From the NCBI RefSeq assembly GCF_009932555.1, contig NZ_BLJO01000001.1, forward strand, positions 1,283,897-1,347,896: a DNA stretch of 64,000 bases, written 5' to 3'. The notes beneath the pieces are model-generated. The model searched no databases, was not told the DNA's origin, and saw nothing but the letters and a program-made list of their open reading frames with translations. Numbering within the stretch: position 1 is the stretch's first letter; every line of letters begins with the position of its first letter. Shown piece by piece: positions 28,667 to 39,579 of this stretch. The translations under genes and the position numbers were made by a program. The DNA is from Steroidobacter agaridevorans. GTDB taxonomy: Bacteria > Pseudomonadota > Gammaproteobacteria > Steroidobacterales > Steroidobacteraceae.

Positions 28667-30958
28667 ATGCGCGACTCGATTCCAGGCACGCGCGGCTCCG
28701 CGCTCGCGGCCGCCATTTTCACTGTGTTACAGGCATCGGCCCTGCATGCGGCCGAGGACCCGCCGCAGTCGATGCGGAAGATCTCGGTGGAAGGCACCGA
28801 GGAAGCCGCCAAGGTGGATGAAGTGAGCTCGCCGAAGTTCACGCAGCCGCTGCTCGATACGCCGCAGACGATTGCTGTCATAAGCGGCAAGGTGCTTCAA
28901 CAGCAGCAGAGCACCACGCTCAGCCAGGCGCTGCGAAACACTCCGGGCGTGACGTTCCTGCTGGGCGAGAACGGCAACACCGCGACCGGCGATTCCATTT
29001 TCATGCGCGGCTTCGACACCCAGGGCAGCATCTTCATCGACGGCATCCGCGACCTCGGCACGATCTCGCGCGATACCTTCAACACCGAACAGGTGGAAGT
29101 CGCCAAGGGTCCGTCGGGTCCCGATAACGGCCGCGGAGCCGCGTCCGGTTACATCAACCTGGCGACCAAGGTGCCGCTGGCGGACAACTTCTCGCGCAGT
29201 ACTGTCAGCTATGGAACGGCAGACAACAGCCGCATCACCGGCGACCTGAATCAATACTTCGCAGGCGCCGGCGCCGCGCTCCGCCTGAACGCCATGGTTC
29301 AGCACGGCGGCGTCGATGGCCGCGACCATGTGGAAAGGAACAGCTGGGCAATCGCCCCGTCGCTCGCGCTCGGCCTCGACAGCGACACGCGCGCTTATTT
29401 CTATCTGCTGCATACGAAACAGGACAATCGCCCCGATGGCGGCATACCGACCATCGGCCTGGACGGCTTCTTCAACGCGGCGTTCGCGCCCGGCGGCGCC
29501 AACTCGGGCCTGCGGCCCGGCAAAGTCGATCGCGACAACTTCTATGGCGCGCTCAGCGATTTCGATGACGTCGAAGGCACGATGTTCACCGCGCGTATCG
29601 AGCACGACTTCAACGACAACCTGCGTCTGCGCAACACCTCGCGCTATGGCAAGTCCGAGCAGTCCTATCTGCTCACCGGCGTAAACGCGATCACCGCCAC
29701 CGACCCCGATCCCGATGCCTGGACCGTGTCGCGCTCGCGCCAGGCCAAGTTCCAGGAAAACACGGTGCTCACCAACCAGACCAATCTGACGGCGACGTTC
29801 CAGACCGGCGCACTGGAACACTCGCTGACCAGCGGCCTGGAATTCATTTACGAGAAGCAGTTCAACCCGACTTACATCGGTCAGGGCACGATGGCGCCGG
29901 CCGGCTCGGCGGCGAACGCGAATTTGGCGAATCTCTATAACCCGAATCCGCGCGATCCGATCACCGGCCGCGACCTGGCGCGCAACGGTGTCTACACCAA
30001 GGGCGACACGACGACTGTCGGCGCGTATCTGTTCGATACGATCTCCTTCGCGGAACGCTGGGAAGTCACCGGCGGCATTCGCCTCGATGACTACACGACG
30101 CAATTCGAGAGTGCGACGCTGTCGACGGCGACCACTCATCCGACGTTGCCCGTCGGCACGCTCGTGCCCACCGATCTGGAGTCCTCCGATACGTTGTTCG
30201 CGTACAAGGTGGGCGTGCTGTACAAGCCACGCGAGAACGGCAGCGTCTATCTGTCGTATGCCACTTCTCAGCAGCCTCCCGGCGGCAACAACTTCACCTT
30301 GAGCACGGCGACCACCGGTAACAATGCGGTCAACAATCCCAACGTCGATCCGCAGAAGTCGAGCAATGTCGAGCTCGGCGCCAAGTGGGACTTGAACGAC
30401 GGCGCATTCGCGGTGACCGGCGCGATCTTCCGCAGCGAGAACGAGAACGATCTGGTGCAGAACGATCCGACCGATCCGTCCGCGATTCAGCAGCTCGGCA
30501 AGAAGCGCGTGCAAGGCATCGAGCTTGGTGTGGTCGGTCGCGTGACCGATGCGTGGGAGCTCAGCGCGGGCGTCGCCAAGCTCGACACGGAAGTTCTCGA
30601 AGGCACCGCGGCCCAGAACGGCGCGCAGATCAACTGGTCGCCCGAGCTCACGTTCACCAGCTGGACGACCTATCAGCTGCCGTTCGGCCTGACGATCGGT
30701 GGCGGCGTGCGTTATGTGGACACGGTGTTCCGTTCGATCAGCAACAACATCACGGGCACGACCAACACTCCGGAAGCGCCGGACTATTGGGTGGTCGACG
30801 CCATGCTCTCCTATGTCATCGGCGAGCATCTCACCGTCCAGCTCAACGGCTACAATCTGGCCGACGAGTTGTACGTGGCCAGCCTCAACAACGGCGGCTC
30901 GCGCTACTCGCCCGGGGCGCCCCGCTCGGCCTTGCTGAGCTTCAGCGTCGACTTCTAG
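28667..30958 (+). CDS. TonB-dependent siderophore receptor (Fiu/catecholate-like)
   Basis: 763 residues. N-terminal signal peptide ending near ALHAAEDP; plug domain (about 60-170) with [32 protein letters not shown] and [15 protein letters not shown]; then a 22-strand-type barrel ending in SVDF with the terminal Phe needed for BAM insertion. The pattern fits catecholate siderophore receptors of the Fiu group. AGGGAGA lies 9 nt before the ATG. A PiuC-type dioxygenase follows by 22 nt, the same pairing as fiu-ybiX in E. coli. The ligand is not proven. Confidence 0.93.
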   Translation: MRDSIPGTRGSALAAAIFTVLQASALHAAEDPPQSMRKISVEGTEEAAKVDEVSSPKFTQPLLDTPQTIAVISGKVLQQQQSTTLSQALRNTPGVTFLLGENGNTATGDSIFMRGFDTQGSIFIDGIRDLGTISRDTFNTEQVEVAKGPSGPDNGRGAASGYINLATKVPLADNFSRSTVSYGTADNSRITGDLNQYFAGAGAALRLNAMVQHGGVDGRDHVERNSWAIAPSLALGLDSDTRAYFYLLHTKQDNRPDGGIPTIGLDGFFNAAFAPGGANSGLRPGKVDRDNFYGALSDFDDVEGTMFTARIEHDFNDNLRLRNTSRYGKSEQSYLLTGVNAITATDPDPDAWTVSRSRQAKFQENTVLTNQTNLTATFQTGALEHSLTSGLEFIYEKQFNPTYIGQGTMAPAGSAANANLANLYNPNPRDPITGRDLARNGVYTKGDTTTVGAYLFDTISFAERWEVTGGIRLDDYTTQFESATLSTATTHPTLPVGTLVPTDLESSDTLFAYKVGVLYKPRENGSVYLSYATSQQPPGGNNFTLSTATTGNNAVNNPNVDPQKSSNVELGAKWDLNDGAFAVTGAIFRSENENDLVQNDPTDPSAIQQLGKKRVQGIELGVVGRVTDAWELSAGVAKLDTEVLEGTAAQNGAQINWSPELTFTSWTTYQLPFGLTIGGGVRYVDTVFRSISNNITGTTNTPEAPDYWVVDAMLSYVIGEHLTVQLNGYNLADELYVASLNNGGSRYSPGAPRSALLSFSVDF

Positions 30959-30980
30959 GACGCCATCGAGTGCACGCCGC

Positions 30981-31661
30981 ATGATTCTTCGCATCGCCAG
31001 GCTGCTCAGCACCGAGCAAGTGAACGAATGCCGGCGTGCCCTCGACGCAGCGGAATGGATCGACGGCAAGGCGACGGTCGGCGAGCAAGGCGCGCTGGTG
31101 AAGAACAATCGCCAGCTCGCCGACAACTCGCCGGTGGCGCGCCGGCTGGGTGAGATGATCCTGACGGCGCTGTCGCGCAATTCGCTGTTCTTCTCGGCGG
31201 CGCTGCCGTTGCGGACGGTGCCGCCGCTGTTCAATCGATACGAAGGCGGCGAGCACTACGGCGCGCACATCGACGGCGCGGTGCGCGGCATTCCGGGCAC
31301 GTCGTATTTTCTGCGCACCGATCTGTCATCCACGTTGTTTCTGAGCGAGCCGTCCGAGTACGACGGCGGCGAGCTGGCGATTCTGGGGACGCACGGCGAG
31401 CAGCAGATCAAATTGCCGGCGGGCGATTTGATCGTGTATCGCTCCGGCAGCCTGCACCGGGTCAATCCCGTGACTCGCGGACAGCGCACCTGTTCGTTCT
31501 TCTGGACGCAGAGCATGGTGCCCGACGATCGTCATCGCGAGCTGCTGTTCCAGCTGGACACCACGATTCAGGAGATCCGAGGTCGCTTCGGCGAATCGGA
31601 CCAGAGCGTCGCGCTCACCGGGCACTATCACAATCTGCTGCGGATGTGGACGCAGCTCTAA
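30981..31661 (+). CDS. piuC: Fe(II)/2-oxoglutarate-dependent PKHD-type hydroxylase (PiuC/YbiX)
   Basis: 226 residues, normal family length. The double-stranded beta-helix iron site shows as [12 protein letters not shown] (HxD) and the distal His in [13 protein letters not shown]. The N-terminus [18 protein letters not shown] and the [13 protein letters not shown] segment are typical. Physiological substrate unknown; the gene almost always follows a siderophore receptor, as here, suggesting a role in iron uptake. Confidence 0.92.
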   Translation: MILRIARLLSTEQVNECRRALDAAEWIDGKATVGEQGALVKNNRQLADNSPVARRLGEMILTALSRNSLFFSAALPLRTVPPLFNRYEGGEHYGAHIDGAVRGIPGTSYFLRTDLSSTLFLSEPSEYDGGELAILGTHGEQQIKLPAGDLIVYRSGSLHRVNPVTRGQRTCSFFWTQSMVPDDRHRELLFQLDTTIQEIRGRFGESDQSVALTGHYHNLLRMWTQL

Positions 31662-32335
31662 GCGGACCGCTCGCGATCGATCTGCTGCAGCTGTTGGGGT
31701 GTGCCGACGTTGTGCCACACGCCTCGAAACAACTCGCCACTGACCCGATCCTTGCGGATCCAGTCGAACATCAGCGGCGCGAGCGGAAACTTTCCAGGCT
31801 GGCAGCCGGCGAAGAACTCCGGACGCATCACGCCGATGTTCGCGTACGTGTAACGCTCGCCGCTGTCGGTGAGGCGGCCATCGGCCAAGCCGAAATCGCC
31901 GCGCGCGTGAAAGTCAGGATTGGGCACGACGACGAAGTGCGCGATGTCGGTGTCCGACAGCTTTGACCCGACGTCGCCGAGTGGATACTCAGTCCACACA
32001 TCGCCGCTGACGACCACGAACGGGTCCGTGCCGGACAGGCCAGCGAGGAACGGCAACGCTTGGAACACACCGCCGCCGGTTTCCAGAGCAGCGTCGCCTT
32101 CGTCGCTGTAATGAACGCGCACGCCGAATTGCGAGCCGTCGCCGATCGCCGCACGGATCTGCTGCCCGAGCCACGCCAGGTTGATGACGATCTCTCGCAT
32201 CCCCGCCGCGGCCAGCGCCTCGATGTGATATTGGATCATCGGCTTGCCAGCCACGGTCAGCAGCGGCTTGGGAGTGCGGTCCGTGAGCGGACGCATACGC
32301 TCACCACGTCCGGCCGCGAGAATCATCGCGCGCAT
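31658..32335 (-). CDS. murU: N-acetylmuramate alpha-1-phosphate uridylyltransferase
   Basis: 225 residues of the nucleotidyltransferase family with [20 protein letters not shown] at the N-terminus (nucleotide-binding loop) and SGDVW as the metal aspartate region. With AmgK, encoded 9 nt upstream, it rebuilds UDP-MurNAc from recycled MurNAc, bypassing de novo synthesis. The pair beside lptD matches the Pseudomonas arrangement, which supports the specific assignment over a generic sugar nucleotidyltransferase. It overlaps the dioxygenase gene tail to tail by 4 nt. Confidence 0.93.
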   Translation of the reverse strand: MRAMILAAGRGERMRPLTDRTPKPLLTVAGKPMIQYHIEALAAAGMREIVINLAWLGQQIRAAIGDGSQFGVRVHYSDEGDAALETGGGVFQALPFLAGLSGTDPFVVVSGDVWTEYPLGDVGSKLSDTDIAHFVVVPNPDFHARGDFGLADGRLTDSGERYTYANIGVMRPEFFAGCQPGKFPLAPLMFDWIRKDRVSGELFRGVWHNVGTPQQLQQIDRERSA

Positions 32336-32344
32336 GGTGATGTC

Positions 32345-33421
32345 CTAAAGCTTCGCCATCGCAGGGACGATGCGCTGTTCGATGAACGTTGCCAGGAACT
32401 CCAGGTCGCTGTAGTTCTTGACCACCTGGCGGACATAACTCAGCGTGCGCGGCAGATCCTTCAAGTACCCCGACTTGCCATCGCGGTGATACAGACGCGC
32501 GAAGATGCCGAGCACCTTCAGCTGGCGCTGCAGGCCCATCAGATCGAACCAGCGCTGGAACTGCGCGGGGTTCGCGCCTACGTCGACACCGCTACGCTGC
32601 GCGGTGTCCCGGAAATATTTGATCCAGGCATGGATGCGCTCAATCGGCCATTGCACATACGAGTCGCGCAACAGTGACACCAGGTCGTACGTGACCGGCC
32701 CCAGCACTGCGTCCTGGAAATCCAGAATGCCCGGGTTCGCGCCGTGCCCGCCTTTGTCGTGGCTCACGCCATCGGTGACCATGAGATTGCGCGAGTGATA
32801 GTCGCGATGAACGAACACTCGCGGCTGCTGCAGGACCTCAGCGACCAGCGTGTCGAAGGTCCGGGCGATGCCCACGAGTTCGGCCTCGCTCAACTGCAGG
32901 CCGAGATGCTTGCCGCAGAACCATTCAGGAAACAGCCCCATCTCACGACGCAGGAGCGCATCGTCATAGGGCGGCAACTGCGCGGCGTGTTGACCGGCTC
33001 GCGCTTGAATAGCGACCAATGCGTCAATGGCGTCGCGATACAGCCGCTCGGCGTCGGCGCCGGCGTCCAGATCGGCAAGATAGGTTCGCGAGCCGAGGTC
33101 GGTGTTCAGCAGAAAGCCGTTGGCATCGTCCCGATGCAGGACCTTCGGTGCGTTGACCCCGACGTCCACCAGCATGGCCGAGACGCGGATGTAAGGACCC
33201 ATGTCCTCTTTGCCCGGCGGGGCATCCATGGCAATCCAGGTCTGCCCCTGGCGCGAAACACGGAAATAGCGGCGGAAGCTGGCGTCGGCGGAGGCCGTTG
33301 TCACCACGAAATCGCGCGCGCCGAACAGGCCGGCGAGCCATTGCTCGAGCTGTTGCAGCCGCAGGTCGGGTGCTGCAGAACCATCGTGTGAAGGTGACGA
33401 CACGCGCAAACGCTGCTCCAA
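32345..33421 (-). CDS. amgK: N-acetylmuramate/N-acetylglucosamine anomeric kinase
   Basis: 358 residues, aminoglycoside-phosphotransferase fold. Catalytic loop VFVHRDYHSRNLM (HxDxxxxN) and metal-binding ILDFQDAVLGP (DFQD) are present, plus the N-lobe SADASFRRYFRV. It phosphorylates MurNAc at C1 for MurU in the peptidoglycan-recycling shunt. Some first residues may be untranslated since an internal start cannot be excluded. Divergent from lptD over about 60 bp. Confidence 0.93.
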   Translation of the reverse strand: MEQRLRVSSPSHDGSAAPDLRLQQLEQWLAGLFGARDFVVTTASADASFRRYFRVSRQGQTWIAMDAPPGKEDMGPYIRVSAMLVDVGVNAPKVLHRDDANGFLLNTDLGSRTYLADLDAGADAERLYRDAIDALVAIQARAGQHAAQLPPYDDALLRREMGLFPEWFCGKHLGLQLSEAELVGIARTFDTLVAEVLQQPRVFVHRDYHSRNLMVTDGVSHDKGGHGANPGILDFQDAVLGPVTYDLVSLLRDSYVQWPIERIHAWIKYFRDTAQRSGVDVGANPAQFQRWFDLMGLQRQLKVLGIFARLYHRDGKSGYLKDLPRTLSYVRQVVKNYSDLEFLATFIEQRIVPAMAKL

Positions 33422-33482
33422 AAAGGTGTGAGACGTAAATAGACGGCCAGCAAAGAACGGCGCTCATTATAATCGCCCCCCG

Positions 33483-35873
33483 ATGCACCGAACTGCGACA
33501 CCCCTAACAAGCCTTTCAATTGCAATCGCCGCAGTGCTGGCCGCAGCGTCGCTTTCGAGCACGGCCTCCGCGGCCGAGCCTGAGGCGAACCCTGCAAACA
33601 CTGCAGAGCCGGCCGCCGAGAGCCAGACACTCAAGTGCCCGGCGCCGAATCGGGAAGCCACCGCAACGAGCCAGCGCCGCGACGCCAAGCCGCCCGCCGA
33701 GCTGCCTCAAGACATCGAGTTCGAAGCCGACGGCCTCGAAGGCACGCGCGAGGGCGAGTTGAAGCTCAACGGCAAGGTCGAGATCCGTCAGGGCGAACGT
33801 CGCATCCACACCCGCGACGCCACCTACAATCCGCAGGACGAGAGCTTTCAGGTCGATCAGGGCGTCGAGTACAACGACGGCCAGGTCACGGTGCGCGGCG
33901 AAGGCGCACACATCGATCGCCAGGGCGGCGCGGTCTTCGAAGGCGCTCAGTTCGAGCTGGCGGATCGTAATGCGCGCGGCTCGGCCGATCGTATCCGGGC
34001 GACTACCGAGGGCACGCTGTCGCTGGACCGGGTCAAGTACACGACCTGCCCGCTCGGCAACGAAGATTGGATGCTGACGGCGTCCGACATCGACATCAGT
34101 CAACGCGCCGGCCTCGGCATCGGCCGCGGCGTGCGGCTGGACTTCAAGGGCGTGCCGCTGCTGTACACGCCGTTCATCTCCTTTCCGGTCGGCAACGAGC
34201 GCAAGTCGGGCTTCCTGTTTCCGACCATCGGCACCTCCTCGCGCAGCGGCTATTCGCTGGAAGTGCCCTGGTACTGGAACATCGCGGAAAACTACGACGC
34301 GACCTTCGCGCCGATCTATTACAGCAAGCGCGGCCTGAAGCTCGACACGGAGTTTCGTTACCTGAACGCGGCCGGCGCCGGCCAGCTCGATGTGCAGTAC
34401 CTGCCCGACGATCGCGAGTTCGGCGAGGAGCGCAGCCTGGTCCATTTCGTCGATCAATCCGATTTCACGCAGCGCCTGCGGCTGAACATCGATGCGGCCA
34501 ATGCCAGCGACGATCAATGGTTCGAAGATTTCGGCCTGGGGCCCGAAGGCACCAGCGTCACGTATCTGAACCGCTCCGCGAGCCTCACTTATCTCGACGA
34601 TCGCTGGCTCGCGATCCTGCACGCGCAGAACTTTCAGACCATCGACTTCGCCACCGAGAACCGGATGCCGATCCCGCCGGCGCAGCGTCCCTACACGATG
34701 CTGCCGCAGATGGCGGTGCGCGCGAATTTTCCGGATCAGCCGTTCGGGCTCACCTACGGCATGGATTTCGAGCTGGCCAACTTCCAGCACAACGTCGAGG
34801 GGCTGGACACCGGCTGGCGCGCCGACTTCGCGCCTGAGATCCGCATGCCGCTCAGAGGCGCGGGTGTTTATATCGAGCCGTCGGCGAGCTGGCGCTACAC
34901 GCGCTACAAGCTGAGCGAAGAAGGCGCCGACATCGATAACGGCCACGATACATTCACTCGCTCGGCGCCGGTCCTGAGCGTCGATGGCGGCATGGTGTTC
35001 GAGCGCCTGTTCGGCTCGCGCAAACAGCGGCTCAGCACCATCGAGCCGCGCTTCATGTATTTGTATGTTCCCTATCGCAACCAGGACGACCTGCCGGTGT
35101 TCGACACCGAGCTGGCCGATCTGAATCTGGTGCAGCTGTTCCGTACCAACCGTTATGTCGGCGCGGATCGGCTGGGCGACGCCAATCAGCTGGCGATCGG
35201 CTTCACCTCGCGCTGGCTGGATGCGGACACCGGCGAGCAATACATCGCCGCGACCGTGGGCCAGGCGTATTACTTCGATCGGCCTCGTGTGACGCTGCCC
35301 GGTGAAACGATAGATGACCCCGAGACGTCCGACATCATCGCGGAGATCGATCTGCGGGCGTACGGCAATTGGAATATCCGCGGCGGCATTCAATGGGATC
35401 CGGGCGAAACGCGCTCCGAGCGCGGCCAGCTCCAGCTGCAATACCGGCCCGAATACGACCGGGTGATGAATCTCGGCTACCGCTTCCGGCGCGACCGCCT
35501 CGAACAGGTCGACGGGTCGGTCGCCTGGCCGATCAGCAAGCAATGGAGCGTGTACGCCCGCATGGTGTATTCGCTCGAAGACAACGCCATCGACGACACC
35601 GCGCCGGTGGATCCGACGCTGCCGCCCGAGACCGTCGCCCGGCGCGACGAAAAGGGCGTGATCGACCAGTTCGCGGGTCTCGAATACCGCTCCTGCTGCT
35701 GGCGCTTCCGGGTCGTGGCCCGTCGTTATGTGAGCGACCGCACCGGCGACCTGGACACCAGCGTGCTGTTCCAGCTCGAACTTAACGGGCTGTCCAATGT
35801 CGGAGTGGGTGCGAATACTTTTCTGGAGCGGTCGATTCGGGGATACTCCGTCGATCCTCCCGAGGTTGAATGA
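33483..35873 (+). CDS. lptD: LPS-assembly protein LptD
   Basis: 796 residues: signal peptide (about 1-30), LptA-like beta-jellyroll domain (about 80-200, EFEADGLEGTREGELKLNGK), then the large outer-membrane barrel. Four disulfide cysteines are in the expected places: C52, C189 and the adjacent pair C738-C739 (YRSCCWRF). With LptE it inserts LPS into the outer leaflet. The stop overlaps the first possible surA start (ATGA). Confidence 0.96.
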   Translation: MHRTATPLTSLSIAIAAVLAAASLSSTASAAEPEANPANTAEPAAESQTLKCPAPNREATATSQRRDAKPPAELPQDIEFEADGLEGTREGELKLNGKVEIRQGERRIHTRDATYNPQDESFQVDQGVEYNDGQVTVRGEGAHIDRQGGAVFEGAQFELADRNARGSADRIRATTEGTLSLDRVKYTTCPLGNEDWMLTASDIDISQRAGLGIGRGVRLDFKGVPLLYTPFISFPVGNERKSGFLFPTIGTSSRSGYSLEVPWYWNIAENYDATFAPIYYSKRGLKLDTEFRYLNAAGAGQLDVQYLPDDREFGEERSLVHFVDQSDFTQRLRLNIDAANASDDQWFEDFGLGPEGTSVTYLNRSASLTYLDDRWLAILHAQNFQTIDFATENRMPIPPAQRPYTMLPQMAVRANFPDQPFGLTYGMDFELANFQHNVEGLDTGWRADFAPEIRMPLRGAGVYIEPSASWRYTRYKLSEEGADIDNGHDTFTRSAPVLSVDGGMVFERLFGSRKQRLSTIEPRFMYLYVPYRNQDDLPVFDTELADLNLVQLFRTNRYVGADRLGDANQLAIGFTSRWLDADTGEQYIAATVGQAYYFDRPRVTLPGETIDDPETSDIIAEIDLRAYGNWNIRGGIQWDPGETRSERGQLQLQYRPEYDRVMNLGYRFRRDRLEQVDGSVAWPISKQWSVYARMVYSLEDNAIDDTAPVDPTLPPETVARRDEKGVIDQFAGLEYRSCCWRFRVVARRYVSDRTGDLDTSVLFQLELNGLSNVGVGANTFLERSIRGYSVDPPEVE

Positions 35874-37258
35874 CGCCTCACTCAGAGGCCGCCCCAGTGG
35901 CCCTACCCTGGTTACGCATGAAACTGCTCCGCCCTACGCCAAAAATCACCAATGCGATCCGTGGCTGCCTGCTCGGCCTGAGCCTGTTCGGGCTGGCCGG
36001 CGGCGCCCTGGCCCAGACCCGCGAGCTCTCCAGCAACGGCGTGCTGCTCGATCGCATCGCCGCCGTCGTCAATGACGGCGTCGTGCTGAACTCGCAGCTC
36101 GAGGAGCAGACCGAAGAGATCACCGCCCGGCTGCGTCAGCAAAATACCGAACTGCCGCCGCGCAATGTCCTGCGCCAGCAGATCCTGGAGCGCCTGGTGG
36201 TCGAGGAAATCCAGATGCAGCGGGCCAACAAGCTCGGCATTCAGGTTTCCGACGAAATGCTGAACGGCGCGCTCGACGACGTGGCCAAGCGCAACAACAT
36301 CGGCTTCGCCGATCTGCCCCAGGCCCTCTCCCAGCAAGGCATCGACTACCGCACCTTCCGCGATGAGATCCGCCGGCAGATGACTCTGCAGATGCTCCGT
36401 CAGCGCGACGTGATCGGCCGGATCAACATTTCGCCGCGCGAGCTGGAGCAGTTCATGACTCGCCAGCAGGCCGCGCCCGACAAGAACGCCGAATACAACG
36501 TGTCGCACATTCTGATTTCCGTGCCGGTGAGCGCGTCGCCCGAGCAGATCGAAGCGCGTGAGAAACGCGCCAAGGAAGTTTTCGACAAAGCCAACGGCGG
36601 CGACGACTTCGCGCAGCTCGCGGTCACCTACTCGGACAGCAGCACGAATATCGAAGGCGGCTCGCTCGGCTGGCGCCGCGGCACACAGCTGCCATCCATC
36701 CTCGCCGACACCATTGCCGCGATGAAGCCGGGCCAAACGTCCGCGCCCATCCGCACGCCCAGCGGTTTCCATATCTTCCGCTTGAATGAAGTGCGCGGCG
36801 GCGTGCAGCAGTCGGTGGTGGCGCAGGTTCATGCACGTCACATCCTGCTCCGGACCAACGAGCTCGAAGACGATCAGACGGTCGAGCAGAAGCTCGCCGC
36901 CATTCGTACCCGCGTCATCGATGGCAAGGAAGACTTCGCCGCGATCGCCGCGGTGACTTCGCAGGATCCAGGCTCGGCCGCCGACGGTGGCGATCTGGGC
37001 TGGGCCGGTCCCGGCAGCTTCGTGCCCGAATTCGAGAAACAGATCGACGCGCTCAAGGAGAACGAGATCTCCAAGCCGTTCAAGACCCAATACGGCTGGC
37101 ACATCGTGCAGTTGCTCGGCCGCCGTCAGCACGATTCGACCGACGATTTGAAACGTCAGCGCGCGTTCGCCGAATTGCGCGAGTCGAAGGCTGAAGAAGA
37201 GACCGAGCTGTGGCTGCGTCGCCTGCGCGACGAAGCGTTCGTGGAATACAGGATGTGA
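35870..37258 (+). CDS. surA: Periplasmic chaperone/peptidyl-prolyl isomerase SurA
   Basis: 462 residues if it starts at ATG 35870 (ATGA overlap with lptD); Met17 (35918) gives a more usual signal peptide MKLLRPTPKITNAIRGCLLG and 446 residues. N-terminal SurA domain (LLDRIAAVVNDGVVLNSQLE), then two parvulin domains starting near YNVSHILISVP and VHARHILLRTNE. It escorts outer-membrane proteins such as LptD to the BAM complex. The stop overlaps the GTG of pdxA. Confidence 0.96.
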   Translation: MTPHSEAAPVALPWLRMKLLRPTPKITNAIRGCLLGLSLFGLAGGALAQTRELSSNGVLLDRIAAVVNDGVVLNSQLEEQTEEITARLRQQNTELPPRNVLRQQILERLVVEEIQMQRANKLGIQVSDEMLNGALDDVAKRNNIGFADLPQALSQQGIDYRTFRDEIRRQMTLQMLRQRDVIGRINISPRELEQFMTRQQAAPDKNAEYNVSHILISVPVSASPEQIEAREKRAKEVFDKANGGDDFAQLAVTYSDSSTNIEGGSLGWRRGTQLPSILADTIAAMKPGQTSAPIRTPSGFHIFRLNEVRGGVQQSVVAQVHARHILLRTNELEDDQTVEQKLAAIRTRVIDGKEDFAAIAAVTSQDPGSAADGGDLGWAGPGSFVPEFEKQIDALKENEISKPFKTQYGWHIVQLLGRRQHDSTDDLKRQRAFAELRESKAEEETELWLRRLRDEAFVEYRM

Positions 37259-38289
37259 ACCCGCCAGTCCGGGCGCGCATACCGCGGCTCATCGTTACGT
37301 CAGGTGAGCCGGCCGGCATCGGGCCCGATCTGTGTCTCGCCATCGCCGCCCGCGATTGGCCTTGCGATGTGGTCGTCGCCGCCGATATCGAGCTGCTGAA
37401 GCAACGCGCGCAGCAGCTGCGGCTCAGCATCCGGCTCCTTACTTATGTCAGCAGCACCGTCGTCCCGGCTCATCAACCCGGCACGTTGCGTGTGCTGCAT
37501 GTTCCGACCGCCGCAGCGGTCGAACCCGGCAAGCTGAACGTTGCGAACGCCCGTTATGTGCTGAACCTGCTAGATGCCGCCGCGCAAGGCTGCCTCACGG
37601 GCGAATTCGATGCGATGGTCACTGCCCCCGTGCAGAAGAGCGTGATCAACGACGCGGGCGTGCCGTTCTCCGGACACACGGAATATCTCGCCGAACATAC
37701 CGGCGGCTCTCATCCGGTAATGATGCTGGCCACCGAGCACCTGCGCGTCGCTCTGGTCACCACGCATCTGCCGCTGCTCGAAGTGAGCGCTGCGATTACC
37801 GATGAAACGTTGACGCGCGTCATTCGCATCCTCGATCACGATCTGCGCACTCGCTTCGACATCGCGCAGCCGCGCCTGCTCGTGCTGGGGTTGAATCCTC
37901 ACGCCGGCGAGTCGGGCCACCTGGGTCGCGAAGAAATCGAAGTGATCGAACCGACCCTGCAACGGCTGCGCGCGGAAGGATTGCGCCTCATCGGCCCTGC
38001 GCCCGCGGACACCGCTTTCACACATCACATGCTCGATCAGGCCGACGCCGTGCTCGCGATGTTTCATGACCAGGGCCTGCCGGTGATCAAATACGCCGGC
38101 TTCGGCGATTGCGTGAACATCACGCTCGGCCTGCCCATCGTGCGCACCTCCGTCGATCACGGCACCGCGCTGGCGCTGGCCGGCAGCGGCAAGGCCGACG
38201 CCAGCAGCCTGATCGCGGCGATGCAGATAGCACTGCAAATGACCCATGCACCAACCTCGCAAGCGATTCGGCCAGCACTTCCTGCATGA
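37255..38289 (+). CDS. pdxA: 4-hydroxythreonine-4-phosphate dehydrogenase
   Basis: 344 residues from GTG 37255 (GTGA overlap with the surA stop), giving MNPPVRARIPRLIVTSGEPAGIGPDL. Metal-binding histidines lie in FSGHTEYLAEHTGG and AMFHDQGLPVIKYAGFG; TAPVQKSVIN is the substrate region. NAD enzyme of the DXP-dependent pyridoxal-phosphate pathway. Its last 44 nt overlap the start of ksgA, more than usual, so expression of the two is probably linked. Confidence 0.95.
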   Translation: MNPPVRARIPRLIVTSGEPAGIGPDLCLAIAARDWPCDVVVAADIELLKQRAQQLRLSIRLLTYVSSTVVPAHQPGTLRVLHVPTAAAVEPGKLNVANARYVLNLLDAAAQGCLTGEFDAMVTAPVQKSVINDAGVPFSGHTEYLAEHTGGSHPVMMLATEHLRVALVTTHLPLLEVSAAITDETLTRVIRILDHDLRTRFDIAQPRLLVLGLNPHAGESGHLGREEIEVIEPTLQRLRAEGLRLIGPAPADTAFTHHMLDQADAVLAMFHDQGLPVIKYAGFGDCVNITLGLPIVRTSVDHGTALALAGSGKADASSLIAAMQIALQMTHAPTSQAIRPALPA

Positions 38290-39025
38290 CCCGGGCGTGA
38301 TCGGGCGCATCGTCGCCGCGATCGCGCCTCAGCCGCAGGATCGCATGGTCGAGATCGGGCCGGGCCTGGGTGCGCTCACGCTGCCGTTGCTGGGCCGCCT
38401 GAACGAACTGCATGCCGTCGAGATCGACCGCGATGCGATCCGTCATTTGCAGGAGATCACCCAGCACGACCCGCGGCTGCACATCCATTCCGCCGATGTC
38501 CTCAAGTTCACGTTCGCTCATATATATGAAGGCGAGCGGCTGAGGCTGGTCGGCAACCTGCCCTACAACATTTCCACGCCGCTGCTGTTTCACCTGATCG
38601 AACAGCGCGAGCGCATCCTCGACATGCACTTCATGCTGCAAAAAGAGGTGGTCGACCGCATGGCCGCGGCGCCCGGCTCGGAGCATTACGGCCGGCTCAC
38701 GGTGATGCTGTCGCCCTGGGTGCGGGTGGAAGCGCTGTTCGATATCGGCCCCGGCGCCTTCAAGCCGCCGCCGAGAGTCGTTTCGACCGTCGTGCGGCTG
38801 ACACCGCATGAACAGCCCATGGCGATCGGCGATCCCCGTCATTTCGCGACGGTGGTCGGAGCCGCGTTCTCCCAGCGGCGCAAAACGCTGCGCAATTCGC
38901 TCAAACCTTTCCTCGACGCCGAGGATATCGCCGCGGCCGGCATCGATCCGGGGCTGCGGGCCGAAGTGCTGTCGCCCGCTGAATTCGTTGCGCTGAGCAG
39001 CCGACTGAGCGCCAAGCTCCTATAA
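38246..39025 (+). CDS. rsmA: 16S rRNA dimethyladenosine transferase KsgA/RsmA
   Basis: 259 residues. Starts MHQPRKRFGQHFLHDPGVI, with SAM motif I in VEIGPGLGALTLPLL and the catalytic motif NLPYNIS. It dimethylates the two adjacent adenosines in helix 45 of 16S rRNA. The pdxA-ksgA-apaG-apaH order is conserved in gammaproteobacteria; here a universal stress gene is inserted between ksgA and apaG. Confidence 0.97.
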   Translation: MHQPRKRFGQHFLHDPGVIGRIVAAIAPQPQDRMVEIGPGLGALTLPLLGRLNELHAVEIDRDAIRHLQEITQHDPRLHIHSADVLKFTFAHIYEGERLRLVGNLPYNISTPLLFHLIEQRERILDMHFMLQKEVVDRMAAAPGSEHYGRLTVMLSPWVRVEALFDIGPGAFKPPPRVVSTVVRLTPHEQPMAIGDPRHFATVVGAAFSQRRKTLRNSLKPFLDAEDIAAAGIDPGLRAEVLSPAEFVALSSRLSAKLL

Positions 39026-39064
39026 TCGGCTGGAGGTTCGCAGAACGCACTCGAGGGGACTGCC

Positions 39065-39496
39065 ATGCGCGACTACAAGAACATTCTGCTCGTGGTCGAC
39101 CTGTCCGACGACAGTCAGATCATCGGCGAGCGTGCCAAGGCCATCGCCGCCTGTTACCAGTCCGAGATCACGCTGCTGCACGTGGTCGAATATGTACCGG
39201 TCGAGCCCATGGGCGAGGCGCTGTTGCCGACGGTTCAGATCGAAGGCGAGCTGGTCGATCGCGCCAAATTGCGACTGGCCGAGCTGGCGAAGAAGCTGTC
39301 GCTGTCGAACAGCCGACAGCTGGTCGAGACCGGCGGCATCAAGTCCGAGATCATTCGCAGCGCGCAGCGTCTTCACAGCGACCTCATCGTGCTCGGCAGC
39401 CGCGAGCGACACGGTCTCGCCATCCTGCTGAACTTCACTGAGGACACGATCCTGCATGCGGCGCCTTGCGACGTGCTGGCGGTACGGCTGCACTAG
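39065..39496 (+). CDS. Universal stress protein (UspA family)
   Basis: 143 residues, single Usp domain. N-terminal [18 protein letters not shown] and C-terminal [29 protein letters not shown] fit the family. The G-2x-G-9x-G(S/T) nucleotide loop is degenerate (GSRERHG, then NFTEDT), so it may be a UspA-type that does not bind ATP well. Placed between ksgA and apaG on the same strand. Role inferred: stress resilience. Confidence 0.9.
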   Translation: MRDYKNILLVVDLSDDSQIIGERAKAIAACYQSEITLLHVVEYVPVEPMGEALLPTVQIEGELVDRAKLRLAELAKKLSLSNSRQLVETGGIKSEIIRSAQRLHSDLIVLGSRERHGLAILLNFTEDTILHAAPCDVLAVRLH

Positions 39497-39579
39497 CAGA
39501 CATAAGCCTCCCGATTTTTCCGGCAAGATCTGTCGCCGAGACTGCTAGAATCGTTGCGGCTCAAGCCAGTCATCCGGAT

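Noticed and set aside
28727-31234. 835-codon minus-strand open frame
   Set aside because: Antisense to the siderophore receptor; Arg/Ala/Val-rich translation without recognisable fold.
33516-35543. 675-codon minus-strand open frame
   Set aside because: Antisense to lptD, whose identity is clear from its cysteines and domain order.
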